Source: CAXXHQ01 sp963665265 | GTDB taxonomy: Bacteria; Planctomycetota; Planctomycetia; Pirellulales; Thermoguttaceae | Assembly: GCA_963665265.2 (NCBI GenBank) | Contig: OY762224.2 | Coordinates: 1,302,001 to 1,366,000 of the forward strand | DNA length: 64,000 nt | Direction of reading: 5' to 3' | Shown: positions 17,306 to 26,448 of the stretch, piece after piece | Numbering within the stretch: position 1 is the stretch's first letter | Layout of the letters: each line of letters opens with the position of its first letter | Notes under the pieces: generated by a model | What the model saw: only the letters and a program-made list of their open reading frames with translations | Database searches by the model: none | Told to the model about the DNA's origin: nothing | Position numbers and translations under genes: made by a program

Positions 17306-18163
17306 ATGTCCGCCTCCGCCGTGAAAATCCGCGTCGGCCATAGCCCCGACGCCGACGACGCCTTCATGTTCTACGCCCTGGCCAAGAATAAAATTGACAC
17401 GGGCCGCTACGAATTTTCGCATGAGCTTGTCGATATCGAAACGCTCAATCATCGCGCGTTCTCCGGCGATTTAGAGCTCACGGCCGTCAGCATCCACGCC
17501 TACGCTTTCTTGGCCGACAAGTACGTTCTTTGTTCCTGCGGCGCGAGCATGGGCGATCGCTACGGACCGATCGTCGTCGCTCGCTCCGATTTCCAAGGCG
17601 ACTTGAAAAACGCGACCTTCGCCGTTCCCGGCACTCTGACGAGCGCCTTCCTCGGCCTGAGACTCTATCTGAAAGATGATTTCAATTACGTCGTCACGCC
17701 GTTCAATCAAATTCTGGACATCGTCGAACGCGGCGAATACGAAGGAAAGAAGGTCGACGCCGGGCTAGTTATTCACGAAGGCCAACTCACTTATCCCGAG
17801 CAATCGCTGAAACTGATCGTCGATCTCGGCGTATGGTGGGACGAAGAAACGCATCTACCGTTACCGCTCGGCGCCAACGTCGTTCGCAAAGACCTTGGCC
17901 CGGAGATGGCTCGAGACGTCGAACGCTTGTTGAAAGAGAGTATTCGCTACGGTCTCGATCACCGTCAAGACGCATTGGACTACGCCTTGCAATTCGGGCG
18001 CGGATTGGATCCGAAAAAGGCCGACAAGTTCGTCGGCATGTACGTCAACGATTGGACTTTGGACTTCGGCCCTCGCGGTCGCGCGGCCGTCGCCGAATTC
18101 TTGCGCCGCGGCCATGAATGCGGCGCGGTCCCCCAAGCGCTCGAACCGGAATTTGTGGCGTAA
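17306..18163 (+). CDS. mqnD: 1,4-dihydroxy-6-naphthoate synthase (MqnD-like)
   Basis: 285 residues, ATG 17306 with GGAG at 17293-17296. It opens with IRVGHSPDADDAFMFYAL, the hallmark of MqnD, and keeps the periplasmic-binding-protein-like two-lobe pattern (VPGTLTSAFLGLRLYL, DAGLVIHEGQLTY and PLPLGANVV). MqnD converts cyclic de-hypoxanthine futalosine to 1,4-dihydroxy-6-naphthoate in the futalosine route to menaquinone. This fits the complex I genes nearby, which need a quinone, although the genes are not co-transcribed. It converges with tatD with only three bases between the stop codons. A related substrate-binding protein is a less likely alternative. Confidence 0.82.
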   Translation: MSASAVKIRVGHSPDADDAFMFYALAKNKIDTGRYEFSHELVDIETLNHRAFSGDLELTAVSIHAYAFLADKYVLCSCGASMGDRYGPIVVARSDFQGDLKNATFAVPGTLTSAFLGLRLYLKDDFNYVVTPFNQILDIVERGEYEGKKVDAGLVIHEGQLTYPEQSLKLIVDLGVWWDEETHLPLPLGANVVRKDLGPEMARDVERLLKESIRYGLDHRQDALDYALQFGRGLDPKKADKFVGMYVNDWTLDFGPRGRAAVAEFLRRGHECGAVPQALEPEFVA

Positions 18164-18166
18164 GCG

Positions 18167-18958
18167 TCAACTTACGCCGAACAGTCGGCAGGCGTTTTCC
18201 GTCGTTTGCGAGGCTAATTTGTCGAGCGAAACGCCGCGTAGATCGGCCAAGCATTGGGCCGTATGAACGACGCAGGACGGTTCGTTTCGCTTCTGCTTGC
18301 CTCGCAGCGGCTCCGGCGTCAGGTAAGGGGAGTCGGTCTCGACCAGCAGCCGATCGCTCGGGGCGACCTTGGCCGCCGCGCGAAGCGACTCGAATTTCTT
18401 ATTCTTATAGGTCACGTTGCCCGCGAAGCTAACGTACATGCCGAGCGCGACGCACTCCCGCATTTCAGCCTCGTCGCCGCTAAAGGCGTGAACGACGCCG
18501 CACAGGTCGCTCTCCTTCGCCGCTTCACGCAGTATAGGGAGCAAGTCGGGCATAGCGTCGCGGCAGTGGATGATCACCGGCAGCTTCGTCTCGCGCGAAA
18601 GCCGCAAATGCCGGGCGAAATAATCCTGCTGAAGCGGAAACGGGACGTCGTTCCAATAGCGATCCAGGCCGGTCTCGCCGAGCGCGACGACCGATTCGCG
18701 TCGGGCGAACTCTTCGATCTTTCGCCAATCCCCCTCGGCCGCCTCCGAGGCGTAGTTCGGATGAACGCCGACGGCCGCCCATATCTTGCCTGGATGCGAC
18801 TCGGCGATTTTCAGGCACTCGGCGCTCGAAGGCGCCGAAGCGGCCACGCAAAGCATCCAATTCACCCCGGCGCGAGCGGCGTTTTCGATCGCCGCCTCGC
18901 GGTCGGCGGCGAAATCCTCTTGATCCAAATGCGAATGCGTGTCGAAAAGTATCATCAT
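18167..18958 (-). CDS. tatD: TatD family metal-dependent hydrolase/DNase
   Basis: 263 residues. Start at one of two adjacent ATG codons (18958 or 18955). Metal-binding features of the TIM-barrel family are present: DTHSHLD at residues 6-12, ALGETGLD with its Glu, VIIHCRDA, VVHAFSGD, and VETDSPYLTPEPLRGKQKRNEPS at the C-terminus. TatD proteins cleave DNA from 3' ends or process other phosphoesters; the precise substrate is not shown by sequence. It is nine bases downstream of the following small gene, so the two are probably co-transcribed. Confidence 0.92.
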   Translation of the reverse strand: MMILFDTHSHLDQEDFAADREAAIENAARAGVNWMLCVAASAPSSAECLKIAESHPGKIWAAVGVHPNYASEAAEGDWRKIEEFARRESVVALGETGLDRYWNDVPFPLQQDYFARHLRLSRETKLPVIIHCRDAMPDLLPILREAAKESDLCGVVHAFSGDEAEMRECVALGMYVSFAGNVTYKNKKFESLRAAAKVAPSDRLLVETDSPYLTPEPLRGKQKRNEPSCVVHTAQCLADLRGVSLDKLASQTTENACRLFGVS

Positions 18959-18967
18959 GCGTGGGAC

Positions 18968-19408
18968 CTAATAGCCCGTCACGTTCTTTGCGAGCAATTC
19001 GACATGGCCTTGCATATTGCCCAAGATTTCTTCGGAAAGGTCTTTTAGCTCCGGCCAACTCGTAAGATCGGCGACGCATTGCGAAACGACGGCCATATCT
19101 TCTCGTTGCGATTGCTGAACCACTTCGTAGAGATAGTCCAGGCCGAGATCGTTTGCCGCGCTGAATTCAAGCGGATAGGCGCCCACGTCGAGCGTTTCGC
19201 CGGCCGCGTCGAGTTTCTCGGCGATAAGTTTTGCGTAGCGCTCTCGATCGGCCAATAAATTCGTCAACGCTTCGCAACGCGGATCGTCCAACTCCGTCAA
19301 CCAGCGGTGGGAGTCGAGCGCGTAGTTGGCCATTCCGCGGCAGAGAATCCGCAACAGCCGCCGCAAGGCGTCGATCACGCGAACGTCGTATTCAGAGTTC
19401 ATCGCCAT
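18968..19408 (-). CDS. conserved-looking helical hypothetical protein
   Basis: 146 residues from ATG 19408; a TTG four codons upstream is an alternative. It is entirely helical and acidic, with no signal peptide or membrane segment. Features include LRRLLRILCRGMANYALDS near the start and a repeated Asp/Glu-Leu pattern (LSEEILGNMQGHVELLAKN) at the end. A four-helix bundle is likely, but no family is recognised. It is positioned as the first gene of a two-gene unit with tatD. Confidence 0.6.
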   Translation of the reverse strand: MAMNSEYDVRVIDALRRLLRILCRGMANYALDSHRWLTELDDPRCEALTNLLADRERYAKLIAEKLDAAGETLDVGAYPLEFSAANDLGLDYLYEVVQQSQREDMAVVSQCVADLTSWPELKDLSEEILGNMQGHVELLAKNVTGY

Positions 19409-19463
19409 ATTTTCGTTCAATTCGCGGCGAAATCAAGGATTCGATTCCGTCGCTATCCGTAAA

Positions 19464-21047
19464 TTATCGCAACACGCTTGACGCCGCGAAGTCGGCCCAG
19501 CGGGCCAAACCGTCCCATGCGAAAAAAAGCACGACGACCGGCGCCGTCAGCAAAACAAAGTATGCGCCGGAGATCGACTTCGCCGGAACGCACGGAGCGA
19601 GCGATTCGACGGGCTCCTCGCCCAGCGTCATAATTTTCACCACGCGCAAATAGTAAAACAGGCTCACGGCCGTGTTGATCGCGCCGACAATAAGCAACGG
19701 GTAAAGTTTCGCTTCGCAAAGCCGCTCGAACACGCAGAATTTTGCCACAAAGCCTGACAGCGGCGGAATGCCCAGCAAGCTAAACATGACGATCGACATG
19801 CAGACGACGAAAGTCGGCGATCGGCGGACCAATCCGGAGAATCCGCGAATATCTTCGCCGCCCCCGGCGTTGCGTAGGAAAGCCGCTCCGGCGAAAGCCG
19901 CGAGGTTCATGAACAAGTATATGCTAATATAGACCGCCAGCGAACTGACCGCCGAACAAACGATCTTCGGATCGGAAGCCGTCGCCGACAGCGCCGCCGC
20001 GACGGCCATCATCATGTAACCGGCATGTGCGATGGTCGAATAGGCTAACATTCGTTTAATGTTATTCTGTCCGTAGGCGGCCAGATTCCCGAACGTGCAT
20101 GTTAGCGCAGCCATCAGCGAAACGATGAAAACGACGTATTGTCTCGTCGGAGCAAGGGCTTCTAGTTCGCTCGGGTCGGGCGAATAAGAGAAGGCCAGCC
20201 CTAATCGCAGAAGAAGCGCCAAGGCGGCCGCCTTCGAAGCGATCGATAAGAATGCGGCGACCTCGGCCGTGGCTCCCTCGAAAACGTCGGGCGCCCAGAA
20301 GTGGAACGGAAACGCCGACAACTTATAGCCGACGCCGACCGTAATCATCAGCGCGCCGAGCATAAGGACCATCGTCCGTTCCGAGCCGAGGCCTTCGCGA
20401 ACGACGTCGGCCAAATGAACGGACATCGTCGGTAAATGGGCCGAGCCGAGAGCCCCGAGCAGCAGACTCATGCCGAACAACATAATGCCCGACGCCCCCG
20501 CGCCGTACACGGCGTATTTAAGGGCCGCTTCGCTGCTCTCGCGACGTTCGCGTCGCCAGCCGGCGAGAACGTAACTTGGAACGCTCGCCATCTCCATGCC
20601 CAGTAAAATGACGAGCAGATGATTCGAAGAAACCATCAAGCACATGCCCAACAAGGCGCCAAGCATAAGCGTGAAAAACTCCGCGGCGTCGTCCGACCGA
20701 GGCGTTCCCGATATTTGAGTAAACAATGCGAAAAGCGCGGCGAAGAAAAACAACAGACCTCGCATATAAGTCGAAAACGAATCGAAAACGAGCATGCCGG
20801 AAAAAATCTCCTTCGAGCGAACCCCGATTTCTCCGTGCGCGCCGGTCAGAACGAAGCAGAATGCGACGCATACGCCGAGCAAGGTCACGTAGAATGCGGC
20901 ATGCCGTAGACGCGGAAAAAGCATCTGCGTGATAAGCAAAGCGACGATCGTAGCGCAAATCGCGAATTCCGGGCGAAACGCGACCAGCGATTGGCCCGAT
21001 CCGATCGTATCGCGAAAAACCGATTGCAGTAGTTCAATAAATCTCAC
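19464..21047 (-). CDS. nuoN: NADH-quinone oxidoreductase subunit N
   Basis: 527 residues from a GTG at 21047. About 14 membrane segments. The antiporter-like core is present: LLGMEMASVPSYVLAGWRR with its key Glu, KLSAFPFHFWAPDVFEGA with the conserved Lys and Pro, and NIKRMLAYSTIAHAGYMM with a second Lys. It is one of three proton-pumping antiporter-like subunits of complex I in the inner membrane. Last gene of the nuo cluster; about 40 bases follow nuoM. The gene ends 55 bases before the small helical gene starts on the same strand. Confidence 0.94.
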   Translation of the reverse strand: MRFIELLQSVFRDTIGSGQSLVAFRPEFAICATIVALLITQMLFPRLRHAAFYVTLLGVCVAFCFVLTGAHGEIGVRSKEIFSGMLVFDSFSTYMRGLLFFFAALFALFTQISGTPRSDDAAEFFTLMLGALLGMCLMVSSNHLLVILLGMEMASVPSYVLAGWRRERRESSEAALKYAVYGAGASGIMLFGMSLLLGALGSAHLPTMSVHLADVVREGLGSERTMVLMLGALMITVGVGYKLSAFPFHFWAPDVFEGATAEVAAFLSIASKAAALALLLRLGLAFSYSPDPSELEALAPTRQYVVFIVSLMAALTCTFGNLAAYGQNNIKRMLAYSTIAHAGYMMMAVAAALSATASDPKIVCSAVSSLAVYISIYLFMNLAAFAGAAFLRNAGGGEDIRGFSGLVRRSPTFVVCMSIVMFSLLGIPPLSGFVAKFCVFERLCEAKLYPLLIVGAINTAVSLFYYLRVVKIMTLGEEPVESLAPCVPAKSISGAYFVLLTAPVVVLFFAWDGLARWADFAASSVLR

Positions 21048-21089
21048 GGGCGAAAATACCCTTCGACGTTACTTTGTTGGAAATTAGTT

Positions 21090-22835
21090 TTACCGAGTCG
21101 TTTCGCTCGTCGCCGCCGTTCGCTCTGCTTGACCTGGCGCGGCCGCCGCATGCTTCGCCGGTTTGCGAACGGACCAATCTTTCAAATCCTCCACCGTCCG
21201 GTTAATCGTCGGCGTCATGTAGTCGAATAACGCTTTCGGATAGACGCCGAACAGCAACGCGAAGGCCAAGAGCGGACCGGCGATGGCCAACTCGCGTTTC
21301 GTGATCGGACGGAGTTCGTCGGCGTGCGGACCATTGTATTCCGCGCCCAAGTAAACTCGTTGAATCGTCCACAATATGTAGCCTGCGGTCAAAATCACGG
21401 CCGAAGCGGAGATGACTGCCAGCACGGCGCTATAGCTCCACGCGCCGATCGTGACGAACGCTTCGCCGATGAATCCGCACAAGCCGGGCAGACCCAACGC
21501 GGCGAAGAATATGCCGATCGACAACCCGCTATAAACCGGCATTTTGGCGAACAGGCCGCCGAACTTGTTCAAGTCGCGGTGATGCACTCGCTCGTATATT
21601 ACGCCGACCATAAAGAACATGCCCGCCGAGCTAATGCCGTGAGCGAGCATTTGGAACATCGCGCCGTTCATCGCCATTTGCCAGTAATTGGTTTGATACA
21701 AATTGCCGGCCGTCGTGCTCCAAGCGCCGAGTCCAAGCAGCACGTAGCCCATGTGACTGACCGAACTATAGGCGACGAGTCGTTTGAAGTCGGTTTGCGC
21801 CAACGCGGCGAAGGCGCCGTAGATCATGCTTAGCACGCCGATGCCGCTGACGAACCACGCCAACTCGTAGGCGGCGTCGGGACACATCGGATAGCAGAAT
21901 CGCAGCACGCCGTATCCGCCCATCTTCAACAAAACGCCGGCCAGAATCATTGAAATCGGCGTCGGCGCCTCGACGTGCGCGTCGGGCAACCATGTATGAA
22001 CGGGTACCGCAGGCAGCTTAATTACGAAGCCTACGAACATCAGCAAAAAGACCCACCACGAAATTGACTTGCCGAACAACATTGCCGCGCCGAACGGTGT
22101 CCGATCGCTCTGAGCCATTTGCGTGAGGGCTAGGATATTAAACGTGTGCGGCGTTTGCGCCGTGCCCGCCGCCGCTTTAGCCGTTTCGGCAGGAACATGG
22201 GCGGCGGCCAATTGCGCCGGAGAGAGCGTTCGCAAATCACTGTAAAAGTACAGCATTAACATTGCCACCAGAAGGAGCACCGAGCCGACTAACGTGAAGA
22301 GGAAGAACTTGATTGCGGCGTATTCTCTGCGCGGTCCGCCCCAGACGCCGATCAGAAAATACATCGGCAGGAGCATCACTTCCCAAAACACGTAGAACAG
22401 AAAGAAGTCAAGCGACATGAAAACGCCGAGCATCCCGGTTTCAAGCAAGAGAAACAAGACGCAATAGGCTTTCACATGCTTCGCGATCGGCCAGCTCGCC
22501 CCCATCGCCAACACGCTCAAAAACGACGTGAGAACGACGAGCGGAAAGCTGATTCCGTCCACGCCCAAGGCGTAATTGATGTCGAACGACGGAATCCAGC
22601 TATGCGAAACGACGTGCTGCATCGTGGCGACCTCGAACGAGAATCGGCCAAGTTGATCCGGTCCGGTCGCGGGAATGGCCATCCATGCCGTAAGCAAAAA
22701 AACGACGATCGTAGCCAGGAGCGAAACGCGTCTGATCGTCTTTTCGGCTCCGCCGGGAAAGAAACACAACGCGCCGGCCGTCAACGCCGGTAGAAATACG
22801 ATCGCGCTTAACAACATCGTCAGTGAATCGAACAT
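21090..22835 (-). CDS. nuoM: NADH-quinone oxidoreductase subunit M
   Basis: 581 residues, ATG 22835. About 14 membrane segments with DFFLFYVFWEVMLLPMYFLIG (split: DFFLFYVFWEVMLLP), LPAVPVHTWLPDAHVEAPTP and TDFKRLVAYSSVSHMGYV, which carry the Glu and Lys residues of the proton channel. A variable loop after the fifth segment contains an Ala-rich insert (ETAKAAAGTAQTPHT), and the C-terminus has a charged tail of about 30 residues beyond the usual end. It pumps protons in complex I. Lies between nuoL and nuoN, all on the minus strand. Confidence 0.95.
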   Translation of the reverse strand: MFDSLTMLLSAIVFLPALTAGALCFFPGGAEKTIRRVSLLATIVVFLLTAWMAIPATGPDQLGRFSFEVATMQHVVSHSWIPSFDINYALGVDGISFPLVVLTSFLSVLAMGASWPIAKHVKAYCVLFLLLETGMLGVFMSLDFFLFYVFWEVMLLPMYFLIGVWGGPRREYAAIKFFLFTLVGSVLLLVAMLMLYFYSDLRTLSPAQLAAAHVPAETAKAAAGTAQTPHTFNILALTQMAQSDRTPFGAAMLFGKSISWWVFLLMFVGFVIKLPAVPVHTWLPDAHVEAPTPISMILAGVLLKMGGYGVLRFCYPMCPDAAYELAWFVSGIGVLSMIYGAFAALAQTDFKRLVAYSSVSHMGYVLLGLGAWSTTAGNLYQTNYWQMAMNGAMFQMLAHGISSAGMFFMVGVIYERVHHRDLNKFGGLFAKMPVYSGLSIGIFFAALGLPGLCGFIGEAFVTIGAWSYSAVLAVISASAVILTAGYILWTIQRVYLGAEYNGPHADELRPITKRELAIAGPLLAFALLFGVYPKALFDYMTPTINRTVEDLKDWSVRKPAKHAAAAPGQAERTAATSETTR

Positions 22836-22914
22836 ATCTTCGTGTCTTCCGTTTTATGTACGGTTTGATTTGCTTGATGGAGTCCTATTCGCGCCGCACT
22901 CGAAAATTGCGAAA

Positions 22915-25356
22915 CTATCGCGGCGGGAACGTGTAATTCCAATACCAACTCATCACAATAAACAGCGCAGTCAACCCCACCCCCAAAAACATCACGTATT
23001 GACGCACATTGCCGGTTTGCATGCGTTTCAGTCGAACGCCTACGCCGTGGGTCGTCGAACCGATTAGATTGACGACTCGATCGACGCCTAAGCGATCAAT
23101 GACGTCGTCAAGTTGGGCGACGGCTTTCACGCTAACCGCCATATGATCGACCAACCAGTCGATGCCGCGTTTATCGACGGCGGCGATGAAGCGAGAGATC
23201 GCCAGCGCCGGCCGAATCAAGGCGAATTGATAAAGCTCGTCGAAGAGCCACCGCTGCGAAAATAGCCAATAGAGCGGCGCAAAAGTTCTCTTCGCGTCGC
23301 TCGAATCGAGCGTTTTCACGCCGTAAAACGCGACGGCCAAAAGGAAGCCGGCAAGCGCCATGCCGAAGGCGATGAACGTCGCCTGACTATGCAACGCGTG
23401 CGAAAGGGCTTCCGCCGGAATCGCCGCTCCCGGCCAAAGCAGGCCCGGTTCGCTTCCTGTCTCGATTCCAGCCGGATACGATTGTTGCAATAGCGACGGC
23501 AGGCTCCAGGAAGTGAACGGCACGTTCCAGCCGGCGATAACGCTGCAACCCGCTAAAATCATCAGAGGCACGGTCATCGATTTCGGCGACTCGTGCGCAT
23601 GCTCGTAAACGTGCGAGTCCCTCGGTTTGCCGACGAACGTCATGAACCACAATCGGAACATATAGAATGAAGTCATTGCGGCGCCGCCGGCGGCGACGTA
23701 AAAGAGCCAGCCGTGCAACGGATTCGTCGCTTTAAACGCAAGTCCTTGCGCGATGATCGCGTCTTTTGAGTAATAGCCGCTCAAACCAATGACGAAAGGA
23801 ACGCCGGCCCCGGCGATCGCCAAGCAGCCGATCAACATCGTTATCGCCGTGTAAGGCATCTTTTTCAGCAGTCCGCCCATTTGCGGCATCTCGTTCGTAT
23901 GCGTGGCGTGAATGACCGATCCGCTGCAAAGGAATAACAACGCTTTGAAGAACGCATGAGTGAACAAATGGAACAGGCCGGCGATCCAGCCGCCGACGCC
24001 CAAGGCGAACATCATGTATCCCAGTTGGCTCACCGTCGAAAACGCCAAAACGCGTTTAATATCCGTGGCAGTCAACGCCATCGTGGCCGCAAGGAAAAGC
24101 GTGACGCAGCCGATGCAAGCGATGACGAACAAAACTTCAGGCGTGAAGACCGGATAAAATCGCCCGACCAAATAAACGCCGGCCGCCACCATCGTCGCCG
24201 CATGAATCAGAGCGCTAACGGGGGTGGGACCTTCCATCGCGTCCGGTAACCAGACGTGCAACGGGAATTGCGCGCTTTTGCCCACGCAGCCGCAAAAAAT
24301 TCCCAATCCGGCGATCACCAACATGCCGTAGCCGAAGCCTTGTTTGCGCCAATCGGGCAGCGCCTTTTTCACCTCGGCCTCGGCAATTTCCAAACGCGGC
24401 GAATTCGCCACGATCTCGGCCACGCGGTCGCGCTGTGCCCAAAGCGTCATATTATCGGGAATTTGCAGACGCGAATCATCGCTCGCCGGACGCACTTGGC
24501 TAAAAATGCCCGACATTGTCTTCGTATGCCCCGCCGCGTCGGTCACTTGATAGTCGTCAAACGAAAACGTTCCCATGCCGGTCCATAACGCCATCAGGCC
24601 GATTAGCATTCCGAAGTCGCCGACGCGGTTCGTAATGAACGCCTTGTTGGCGGCCAGAACGGCGCTGCGACGCTCGATGTAAAAGCCGATCAGGAAGTAG
24701 GAGCAAATGCCGACCAATTCCCAAAAGACGAAAACCATCGCCACGTTGCCCGAAATGACCAGACCGAGCATGCTGAAGCAAAATAGCGACAGGTATTGAT
24801 AGAAGCGATAGAAACGTCCGTGACGGCGCAAATGCTGGCCGTTCGAAAGGGTCACCATTTCGTCGGTCACGTCCTGTAATTCTTCGTGCATATAGCCGAA
24901 CGAATAGACGTGAATGCACGAGGCGATGAAGGTAACCATCGTGAACATTGCCAGCGTAAGCGAATCGATGTAATAGCCGACCGTGATTCGCAAATCGCCG
25001 AAGACCCCGAGCGCGTACCATTCGCCTGAAATTGCCGGAACCTTTTGGACGGCGGGCGCATGTTCGCCGTGCGCGGTCTCAGGCGACGCCGTTTTTTCAC
25101 CGGCCGGTGTCGTTCCATGTTGCGAGGAGGTCGCATGCTTCGCCGCGACGGCTGTGAGCGAATGTTTGTTGAGCCAGAGCGACATGGCTGCGATTGAAAG
25201 AACGCAGGCGGTGACGATCGAAGCGATCCCGAGTAACCCCGCTCCGCGTCCCGCCTTACCCAACTTCGGACCGAAGAGGGCGATCGTCGCGAACGAGGCC
25301 AGCGGCGTTAGCCAGGCGACTCCCAGCAGCAACGGTAGTGTTTTTTCAAGTTCCAT
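22915..25356 (-). CDS. nuoL: NADH-quinone oxidoreductase subunit L
   Basis: 813 residues, longer than the usual 600-700. The core has FWELVGICSYFLIGFY, KSAQFPLHVWLPDAMEGPTP and TDIKRVLAFSTVSQLGYMM, and the C-terminal lateral-helix region is present. Extra length comes from a His/Ala/Thr-rich insert near residues 64-100 (NKHSLTAVAAKHATSSQHG and following) in the first external loop, and from an insert of about 70 residues after FDDYQVTDAAGHTKT. It forms the distal proton channel and long lateral helix of complex I. The gaps to nuoK and nuoM are short (42 and 79 bases). Confidence 0.95.
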   Translation of the reverse strand: MELEKTLPLLLGVAWLTPLASFATIALFGPKLGKAGRGAGLLGIASIVTACVLSIAAMSLWLNKHSLTAVAAKHATSSQHGTTPAGEKTASPETAHGEHAPAVQKVPAISGEWYALGVFGDLRITVGYYIDSLTLAMFTMVTFIASCIHVYSFGYMHEELQDVTDEMVTLSNGQHLRRHGRFYRFYQYLSLFCFSMLGLVISGNVAMVFVFWELVGICSYFLIGFYIERRSAVLAANKAFITNRVGDFGMLIGLMALWTGMGTFSFDDYQVTDAAGHTKTMSGIFSQVRPASDDSRLQIPDNMTLWAQRDRVAEIVANSPRLEIAEAEVKKALPDWRKQGFGYGMLVIAGLGIFCGCVGKSAQFPLHVWLPDAMEGPTPVSALIHAATMVAAGVYLVGRFYPVFTPEVLFVIACIGCVTLFLAATMALTATDIKRVLAFSTVSQLGYMMFALGVGGWIAGLFHLFTHAFFKALLFLCSGSVIHATHTNEMPQMGGLLKKMPYTAITMLIGCLAIAGAGVPFVIGLSGYYSKDAIIAQGLAFKATNPLHGWLFYVAAGGAAMTSFYMFRLWFMTFVGKPRDSHVYEHAHESPKSMTVPLMILAGCSVIAGWNVPFTSWSLPSLLQQSYPAGIETGSEPGLLWPGAAIPAEALSHALHSQATFIAFGMALAGFLLAVAFYGVKTLDSSDAKRTFAPLYWLFSQRWLFDELYQFALIRPALAISRFIAAVDKRGIDWLVDHMAVSVKAVAQLDDVIDRLGVDRVVNLIGSTTHGVGVRLKRMQTGNVRQYVMFLGVGLTALFIVMSWYWNYTFPPR

Positions 25357-25398
25357 TTTGAACGCTTATCTAAAATTCGCGCTTACGCGACGAAAAAA

Positions 25399-25743
25399 TT
25401 ACCCTTTTAATTCATTCGCACGATCGACGTCCACCGTCGAATGCGTGCGGTAATAATTCAATGCGATGGCCAAGGCGACGGCCGCTTCGGCGGCGGCCAG
25501 CACGATCACGAACGCCGCGATGAATTGTCCGTCCATTCCGGCGGCCAATTTCGTCTTCGGCTGCAAGATCGGACTGCTAAACGCGACGAAATTCAGATTC
25601 GCCCCGTTGAGAACCAATTCGATTCCCATTAACACGCCGAGGGCGTTGCGTTTCGCCGCCATGCAGGCGATCCCGCAGACGAACAAAATCGCTCCGACGA
25701 CGAGATAATGCGTCAGTCCGATCGGTTGCGTTAGTAAATTCAT
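25399..25743 (-). CDS. nuoK: NADH-quinone oxidoreductase subunit K
   Basis: 114 residues, three membrane segments. The two conserved membrane Glu are present in LGVLMGIELVLNGANLNFVAF (split: MGIELVLNG) and in VLAAAEAAVALAIAL. NuoK lies at the junction of the complex I membrane arm and is needed for proton translocation. The normal length is about 100; the last residues (DRANELKG) are ordinary. Set between nuoJ and nuoL. Confidence 0.95.
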   Translation of the reverse strand: MNLLTQPIGLTHYLVVGAILFVCGIACMAAKRNALGVLMGIELVLNGANLNFVAFSSPILQPKTKLAAGMDGQFIAAFVIVLAAAEAAVALAIALNYYRTHSTVDVDRANELKG

Positions 25744-25804
25744 TGATATATCCGGAGGCCGTCCGCGTGCGGACGAAAAACGATTTGACGGTTCAATTTA
25801 AATT

Positions 25805-26443
25805 TCACGCGCGATCCGACGCGTCGCCCGGCCGTCTCTTCGCGCGGGCCAAATACGCCGCGCCGATCAGCACGACCAGCAGATGCACCGAAATGATTTC
25901 AAACGGAAGCAAATACCCCGACATCCCGCGTCGCGTCGTCGGGTCGTTCTCTTCAAGCTGATCTACTCGTACGCCGAGCAATCCGAGTCCGAGCTTGACG
26001 CTCGTCGGTTCGACCGCCGTCGCTTGTTTCGTCGCGGATTTCGTCGCGGCGACTGTTTGTGCTTTGTCCGTTCCGCTTAACTTTCCCCAAGAGCCGACGC
26101 TGAACGCCGCCTGCAAAAGAATCGTTAGCAAGCACCCCGACAGCAACAGCGCAAGTATCCATTGCCCGCCGCCGGTTTTCATCGAAACGAACGGGCCTCG
26201 AGCCGTGAGCATCACGCCGAAAATCAAGAGCACGAGAGTCCCGCCGACGTAAACCATTAGTTGCGCGGCGCCGAGGAAATCAGCCCCGGCGAGGAAAAAA
26301 AGCCCGGCCGTCGCGCTCAACGCCACGACTAAGCAACTCGCCATGCGAACGATGTTGCCCGAAACAACCGTGCCGACGGCAAATGCGCAGGCCAAGCCGG
26401 CGAACAACAAAAAGAACACGCTATGCCAATTGATCGCATCCAT
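25805..26443 (-). CDS. nuoJ: NADH-quinone oxidoreductase subunit J
   Basis: 212 residues, five membrane segments. The motifs GLFFLAGADFLGAAQLMVYVGGT (part: DFLGAAQLMVYVGG) and VLLIFGVMLTAR are typical of NuoJ. A soluble loop of about 40 residues between the fourth and fifth membrane segments is Lys/Thr/Ala-rich (TDKAQTVAATKSATKQAT) and looks unconserved. The C-terminal segment ISVHLLVVLIGAAYLARAKR is standard. It begins five bases after the nuoH stop, so translation is probably coupled. Confidence 0.93.
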   Translation of the reverse strand: MDAINWHSVFFLLFAGLACAFAVGTVVSGNIVRMASCLVVALSATAGLFFLAGADFLGAAQLMVYVGGTLVLLIFGVMLTARGPFVSMKTGGGQWILALLLSGCLLTILLQAAFSVGSWGKLSGTDKAQTVAATKSATKQATAVEPTSVKLGLGLLGVRVDQLEENDPTTRRGMSGYLLPFEIISVHLLVVLIGAAYLARAKRRPGDASDRA

Positions 26444-26448
26444 GGGCG